Below, piece by piece: positions 58,420 to 64,000 of a DNA stretch of 64,000 nt. Under the pieces are notes generated by a model, which made no database searches, had not been told where the DNA came from, and saw only the letters and a program-made list of their open reading frames with translations. The stretch's first letter is position 1. Each line of letters begins with the position of its first letter. This DNA is from Salisapilia sapeloensis (taxonomy: Eukaryota > Oomycota > Peronosporomycetes > Peronosporales > Salisapiliaceae): assembly GCA_023334545.1 (NCBI GenBank), contig JAADVB010000007.1:1-64000 (forward strand), read 5' to 3'. The position numbers and the translations under genes are program-made.

Positions 58420-60573
58420 CTAGAACACATTACAAATCACTCTTACATCCTGCTCTTCCTCCACCGTCTTCCTCCTTTTCGCCAAGACATCTCGTACGTC
58501 CGTCGACTCCAACTTCCTCTTCTGCTCCTGCTTTAAATCCTCTTCTTCTGCCTCCTCTTCCATTGCCAAGAGTCTCGACAATGCATCATCCACATCCTTC
58601 ACCTCCTCCTTCTTCTCCTCCACCTCTCTCTTCTTCTCCTGCTTATCCACCTTCACCTCTCTCTTCGACTTAATCTGCGCTATCCTCGACACAAAGTCAA
58701 TCGCTCCGCCACTCGCAACCGTCCCCTTCTTCTCTACATCCAACGCCATCGGTCGACGCTTCACTGGTCGCTTCTGACCTCCTGCACCACTACTCCGCGC
58801 TCGTACCAACACTTTCTTCTCCCGTGGTTCCTCCGACACGGCAAAGCTCACATTCCTCTTCGGCTTTTGCGTCACTTGCTCAGAGCTCTTCAAGATAGAT
58901 GAAGGAGGTGTTGTCTCCTTTGACGCAGAAGGTTCTTCCTTCGGTGCAGGAGGTTCCTCCTTTGATGCAGGAGGTTCCTCCTTTGACGCAGGAGGTTCCC
59001 CCTTTGATGCAGGAGGTTCCTTGGGTTCCGTTGCAACCTTTTTGACGTTCCATTGATCTGCCAAGAAGAGACTTTCGTCTGCTTTCTCCCAGATCCGAGC
59101 AGACTTGAGAAGCCACTCGGGCGTCACGACATAGACACCGGCCATCGCTTTCACCTTTACATGCTTCTGTGTACCTAATCGACCAGGATGAATGACGAGG
59201 TGGGTGATAGGAAAGTCTTGCAGTGTCATGCTGGGCGAAGCGCCCAGATCTAGAGCGAGTCGCCAGAGGTAGTGGTCTTGAGGACCTCGTTGGTCTCCAA
59301 TAGGAAAAACACCACTAAAGACGAGATGGCAGTTCGCCAAGATCGTCTTCTTGAACTCTAACAGGATAGACTTGACGTCTCGACCTTGACCTGCTATTTG
59401 CTTTTCAAACGTTAATTCGTCGTCAGAGACGTCGTAGAAGGACGTATGGACACGTTCCAAGACGCTCTTGGCTTTACTCAAGTGTCTATCCTGACTCTCC
59501 TCTGTCTCTTGACTCGATCCGTTCGCTTCAAGAGATCCACCAGACGCATTGTTTAGCTCGTTCGTGACATGGAAATAGTGATACGGTTCAATGAGAAAGA
59601 CATTCTTTTCATTCTCTTTCCACACGTCCATCCGGTCGTCGACGATCAGGATCATCGAGTCATCACAGGATGGGAAGAGGAGTTTCAAAGACTTGTGCTG
59701 CATCTCTGGTGTATCGGTACGAGACACGATACGTCGTTGGAAGATCGTATCGTACGGATCAATCAGTTTGGCTATCTCCTCTGCGTACGTACGTGTTCCG
59801 TGTGTGTAAATGAACAAATCGTATTGAATACTCAAGTCTTGTAGAAAGTCATGCAAGCCAGGTCGAAGCTTTACGACATGTTGCTGCTTGGAGAAACCTG
59901 GTAGATAAAAGTAATGCATATCATCTATCCAGTATTTAGTATATGCTTCTACGTAGGAAAGAAGAGCCCAGTCTACCTGTTTCTTGGATCGTACCAACGA
60001 TATCATCCACACGGACGGCATGAAGTAAAGTGTGGTCTAAGTCTAGTACAAGGGATAGTTTCTTGGACACTAGCTGCCGTTGGATCGTTTCCGTATCCAA
60101 TTGCTCTACCCAAATGCTGTCAGGAGATGCTATGCTTTCTACATAAGAAACTACTTACTAGCTGTTTGAACGTTCATGGTCAGACGTTGACCGTGGGATA
60201 CGACATTAACAGACTGCCGTTCTCCGTATAAATCTTCCTGACTCTCATCCACCACGGCTAAGCACATCATACACGTTCGACCGCTCACGAGTGGATGGAT
60301 GCAGTACTCGACGTACCCGACTGCATCCAATAAAGTTCCTTCCTGGTCATTACCCACCATTTCCGGGGATGTGTTCATATACAGCTTGCCTGTGCATGGA
60401 GCTGCTACATGGCGTAGCGTACCATCATCCAGTTTTCCGTACGTTGCGACCCATTGACCAGCATCCACTTGTGCGCCACTCTCAGCCGTCCAGGCAATGG
60501 AAGCTGCAAGAGCGTGTGGACAGACGACGTCTCTACGACGTAAATGGTCCTCTGCTCCTGGTTTACTCTCCAT
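58420..60573 (-). CDS. FCP1-type RNA polymerase II CTD phosphatase
   Basis: Three exons: 60159-60573, 59995-60105, 58420-59924; introns 53 and 70 nt; 676 aa. An N-terminal domain with a lipoyl-like fold holds TCMMCLAVV. The FCPH catalytic domain follows: LVLDLDHTLLHAVRVDD (DxDxT), VVKLRPGLHDFLQDLS, YDLFIYTHGTRTYAEEI, and ILIVDDRMDVW. A BRCT domain covers roughly residues 405-480 (HLVFSGVFPIG to VVTPEWLLKSARI). The linker after it has a run of short repeats (PPASKEE), then a Lys/Glu-rich C-terminus. FCP1 removes Ser2 phosphates from the polymerase II tail and recycles the enzyme. With the CID gene this makes two CTD-related genes in the window. Confidence 0.9.
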
Positions 60574-60887
60574 ATCCTTCTCGCCTCGACGTCGATGGAG
60601 AAACCTCCACCAGCTTCTGTGTGCGGCTTAAGGTGTCAAAAACTCAGATAAAAAGCATCCTTTCCACCAGATTAAGTGACGCTACGTTTGTCTAAAATAA
60701 TACGGATCGCTGTGTGTGTTATTGATCTTGTTTAAAGTATGCTAGAATTTCCAATGGACACAATTCACGCACGAATTCCATCATTGTATCAGTGACCTGT
60801 CGACGAGGTACAGAGGACACTTTTACGCATTTACTAGTGCTTTTTGTGACATTGCAAGTACGTCAGTATTTAGACAAGTAGCTTAAC
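60574..60887. promoter_or_regulatory. Divergent promoter region, FCP1 and UTP15
   Basis: 314 bp between opposite start codons. AT-rich centre; no specific element claimed. Confidence 0.5.
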
Positions 60888-62441
60888 ATGTCATTGTCAA
60901 GGACAAAAGCCTCGGAAACGGAGTTTCGAAGACTCCAGCTCAAGCAGTTCCCGTCGACGGTCCAACAGCCAACGCCGGAAGCGACGTATTGGCAAAAATT
61001 CCGCACTTCGACGGACTTGTCGCTTGTCGGATCGATCACAGACATTGATGTCAACCCTGCTAACCCACAAGATGTCGCTGTCACTGCTTCGACGCGCGTT
61101 AGCATCGTGAATACCCAGACAGGCAAAGTGACCAAGGCCATGAGTCGCTTCCGAGACATTGCTTACTCTGGTCGGTATCGTTCAGACGGTAAGCTTCTAG
61201 TTGCAGGCGGCAAGAACCCGGTCGTACAGGTCATGGATGTGGCTTCCAACGCAGTGTTGCGTGGGTTCCGAGGCCACTCGGCTGCTGTGCGAGCCACTGC
61301 CTTCAGCGCCGACAACATCCACGTTGTGTCCGGGTCAGACGATAAGACCGCTCGATACTGGGATTTGGCTACAGGCAAGCCAGTTGCTCTCCTCGCCGGC
61401 CACAAAGATTACGTTCGAGACGTGAGTACTAGCGCGTCTTCACCGCATCTGTGGGCGACGTCCTCGTACGACCACACGGTCAAACTGTGGGACCTCCGTT
61501 CTGCCTCTGAGAATGGAACGACGAAGGCGACATTCAGCCTCGACCACGGAGCTCCAGTCGAAAGCTCGCTCATTACGCCAGGTGGAGCTCTACTCTTGTC
61601 TGCAGGCGACAACGTCGTCAAAGTGTGGGACTTGCTCTCCGGTGGTCGTCTTCTGCATGAGTTTAGTAACCATCAAAAGACGATTACAAAGATTGCACTG
61701 GATGGCACCGGCTCGAGACTCTTGTCTAGCTCCTTGGACGGCCATGTCAAGGTGTACGACCTCCAGACATACGAAGTCGTGCATGGCTTCAAGACCGATG
61801 GAGCCGTTTTGTCTTTCGGCATCACGCCAAGTAACTCGCATGTGTTCTTTGGTGGTCTGGATGGAAAGCTCGGTGTTCGACACCGATCCGTTCGGAAAGC
61901 CGAGCTGCAGCAACAGCAAGCACGCCGTACGATGGCTAGAGCTGGGACGTACCAGTACTTTATTCGCGGTAAGAATGCTAAGCCTTCCACGAATGACTTC
62001 ACGATCGCCACTTCCCGCCACAAAAGACTGCAGCCGTACGACCGTGCTCTACGTAAGTTTGACTACAAGAAGGCTTTGAACGAAGCCTTGGCCACACGCT
62101 CGCCTGTGGTCGTTGCGAGTATGCTGGAAGAGCTTCGCCTTCGCGTCGGACTGAAGCGAGCGTTGGCTGGACGAAGTGAAGAGTCGTTGGAACCGCTCTT
62201 ATCGTTCCTCTTGCGATACGTGACGGACCCCAAGTACGCTTCACTACTTATTCCAGTATGCTCGATGGTCGTGGACTTGTACGCGTCGAAGTTGAGCCAG
62301 AGCGTGCTGCTAGATCAGCTCTTTGTGAAGCTTTCGGATAAGGTGACGGAGGAACTAAAGACGCATCGGGATATTCAGGACGTCGTTGGGATGCTGGACA
62401 CAGTCATGGCTGCCCAGGCCAATAGTATAGGGAATGAATGA
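60888..62441 (+). CDS. UTP15: UTP15 homologue, WD40 protein of the SSU processome
   Basis: Single exon, 517 aa. The N-terminal signature YWQKFRTSTDLSLVGSITDI leads into seven WD40 blades, for example FRGHSAAVRATAFSADNIHV and KTARYWDLATGKPV, LAGHKDYVRDVSTSASSPHL and HTVKLWDLRS, and HQKTITKIALDGTGSRLLSS. After the propeller comes the UTP15 C-terminal helical domain (FDYKKALNEALATRSPVVVA, MLEELRLRVGLKRALAGRSE). UTP15 belongs to the t-UTP/UTP-A subcomplex that acts on pre-18S rRNA in the nucleolus. With AATF/Bfr2 this is the second SSU processome gene here. It converges with eIF3k, 49 bp apart. Confidence 0.95.
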   Translation: MSLSRTKASETEFRRLQLKQFPSTVQQPTPEATYWQKFRTSTDLSLVGSITDIDVNPANPQDVAVTASTRVSIVNTQTGKVTKAMSRFRDIAYSGRYRSDGKLLVAGGKNPVVQVMDVASNAVLRGFRGHSAAVRATAFSADNIHVVSGSDDKTARYWDLATGKPVALLAGHKDYVRDVSTSASSPHLWATSSYDHTVKLWDLRSASENGTTKATFSLDHGAPVESSLITPGGALLLSAGDNVVKVWDLLSGGRLLHEFSNHQKTITKIALDGTGSRLLSSSLDGHVKVYDLQTYEVVHGFKTDGAVLSFGITPSNSHVFFGGLDGKLGVRHRSVRKAELQQQQARRTMARAGTYQYFIRGKNAKPSTNDFTIATSRHKRLQPYDRALRKFDYKKALNEALATRSPVVVASMLEELRLRVGLKRALAGRSEESLEPLLSFLLRYVTDPKYASLLIPVCSMVVDLYASKLSQSVLLDQLFVKLSDKVTEELKTHRDIQDVVGMLDTVMAAQANSIGNE

Positions 62442-62490
62442 TGCATTTGGACAAGTGTACTAAAACGGAGTTGTTCTCTTCTTTGGAGTT

Positions 62491-63382
62491 TTAACGAGAT
62501 AGCGTCTGAACCACCTGCATAATGTCTTCCACAGCAAAACTCTCCTGGACCTTGCCCGGGCGCGACTGGTTGTCCTCGTTCGAAGGGATCTGAGCCTTGC
62601 CGTCGACCACCTCCCAGCCTTCCTCTATACGCGTAGGAGTGAGTGCATGTCGTTTGAAATGTAAGGAGGACGTATATACTTTGAATGGCATCCTGGGTCT
62701 CTTTGTCCGACAAGCTCAGCTTGGAAGAGACCACGGACGTGGAGATGACGCTATGGCTACGAGCAATCGTCTGCATCATAAAGGCACGAACGGCGTCTTC
62801 AAAGCCTGGAACGTGCTTCTTGGCGAACGACAAATCTTCCTTCCACAAGTCCTAAGGAGAAAGCTGTTCAGATACATGCAACCTAGTGTGATATAGGAGT
62901 TTCCGTACGTCGAAGAGACAGCTCTGGAGCTTGAATCCGGCAGAAAGCGTGCTTTTGACGCTCTCGTCCTCTTTCAGTGACTCTGGGACCATGGCGGCCG
63001 CACCGATAAAGGCTGAGGACGGTAGAGCAGTCACCAACTTTGCCAAGACCTTGGCGACCTTCTCACCACTGATGTGACCAGGGAAGATCGAGTATAAGCG
63101 CAGAAGGGCCAAGTTGGCTTCAATATCAACGCTCTGGTCGTTCAACTGGTCCGCGAGGTACTGCTCAAACGACTCGATGTGTGCCTTGTCATACACTTGA
63201 GCATTGTCACGAGCCTCGAGGAGCTTCTTTTGACTAGGGGAGGCACTGGAAGCCTCCACGCTCGTGTAGCTGATGAGCTTTGGTGCTGAGAACGCCGTCA
63301 TCAGTCCGAAATGCTTGGATGCTATTTCTTGTCCAGCCAACGGTGTTGTCCGGAGAAATCTGATAAACCCGTCATTTACCAT
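62491..63382 (-). CDS. Eukaryotic translation initiation factor 3 subunit K
   Basis: Three exons: 62909-63382, 62680-62851, 62491-62624; introns 57 and 55 nt; 259 aa. Family features: FEQYLADQLNDQSVDIEANL and LLRLYSIFP near the start, VPGFEDAVRAFMMQTIARSH in the middle, and the winged-helix end EGWEVVDGKAQIPSNE with VQESFAVEDIMQVVQTLS. This is the eIF3k (PCI/CSN8-like) pattern; the subunit sits at the edge of the eIF3 core. The N-terminus is about 35 residues longer than human eIF3k if ATG 63382 is used; ATG 63301 (MTAFSAPKLISYTSVE) is the alternative start. Confidence 0.9.
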
Positions 63383-63652
63383 CTTTTCAACCGTTAAGAC
63401 CGATCATAGGTTTTAGAAATGCATCTTGCACGTGATAATTACTTCGATGGTAATCTTCCTTGATATGTAGGTATATCTACATAGTCATGAGGACATAAAT
63501 GTACTTCTCGTAAAAATGATAGATGTCTTTTGTTCATGGAAATGTCGGTGGTACTCGTTTTGAAATGTTGTGAAAACTGAAGGACGTTCGTAACATGCTG
63601 ACACCTCCACCTGACGAATATCGAAAGTTTTCACGACTGGAGACTCGTCGTG

Positions 63653-64000
63653 ATGGCTCTCCGATTGCCAATCTCGATGCTATGGGCAATTTTGCTATCT
63701 ATCTTCCTCATCTCCAGCAATGTGTCTAGTACACTCGTCACAGGACCCGATGACCTCGTCACAGTCCATGTACATCCTCTCCCACGATTCTCATGCCCAC
63801 CACTAGCATACTAACTGCATGTGATGCTAGACTCCGAATGTCATCCTAGACCAAGTTCCTTTCAGCATCCGGATCCAAATGCATGAACTCAAGAATGGTA
63901 CATCTTTATTACTTTGTTATGTACCTTGTTATCAGACATTGACTCCGGCGTGCTGTTATCAGGTATTGTCTACCCCCGTGTACTCGCTTATGAGATCTCG
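63653..64000 (+). CDS. Start of a secreted or type I membrane protein gene (cut by right edge)
   Basis: Exons 63653-63769, 63831-63897 and 63936 to beyond the edge; introns 61 and 38 nt, the first with a TACTAAC branch-like site before GCTAG. The protein begins with a clear signal peptide, RLPISMLWAILLSIFLISS, then STLVTGPDDLVTVHVH, TPNVILDQVPFSIRIQMHEL and DIDSGVLLSGIVYPRVLAYE. Too little is present to name a family. The head-to-head neighbour is eIF3k, 270 bp away. Confidence 0.65.

Overview
The window is nuclear DNA of a eukaryote with compact genes, and the gene set points to an oomycete (stramenopile). Evidence seen: introns mostly 46-70 nt; a BT1/folate-biopterin transporter; a START protein with an FYVE-like zinc region; ACT-TKL and response-regulator-kinase fusions; an androglobin-like calpain protein; a protein of HGGG-type zinc repeats; and ordinary eukaryotic housekeeping proteins (Ras, AATF/Bfr2, UTP15, eIF3k, FCP1, SDE2, a CID protein, BCL7-like). 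I cannot fix the genus from sequence alone. Most genes have introns, so exon coordinates below were assembled by hand from splice sites, reading phase and domain continuity. Start codons were set to ATG.

Layout. 0-10 kb: ACT-kinase (cut by the left edge), a small two-exon gene, BT1 transporter, AATF/Bfr2, and a six-exon MYND protein with WASH/CCDC53-like repeats. 10-20 kb: RING-H2 membrane protein, Ras GTPase, TTD14-like ATPase, Dpy-30-like protein, BCL7-like protein (with an 8-nt microexon) head to head with a START/FYVE-like protein, then a REC-NEK kinase-DEP-DUF547 fusion. 22-30 kb: SMP-30-like protein, a thiamin salvage locus (TENA and ThiD) with a TPP riboswitch inside an intron, a small probable mitochondrial protein, and a RING/zinc-repeat protein. 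30-40 kb: androglobin-like protein, RanBP2-type zinc finger protein, CID protein, FAM173-like methyltransferase and PTPDC1-like phosphatase. 40-52 kb: giant coiled-coil protein, MOSC/mARC-like protein, helical proline-rich protein, SDE2 with SPRY, and O-methyltransferase. 52-56 kb is gene-poor. 56-64 kb: CPBP protease, small zinc protein, FCP1 phosphatase, UTP15, eIF3k, and the start of a secreted or membrane protein cut by the right edge.

The most interesting element is the TPP aptamer at 24442-24531. It lies in the intron that separates the TENA and ThiD coding regions. A 7-nt stretch of the aptamer is perfectly complementary to the intron's own 5' splice site, the arrangement known for TPP-controlled splicing in fungi and plants. 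Splicing would give a TENA-ThiD fusion in frame; retention would end the protein just after TENA. Other points of note are unusual domain fusions, three 38-nt introns, a strong preference for GTAC at 5' splice sites, and a pair of divergent genes whose start codons overlap.
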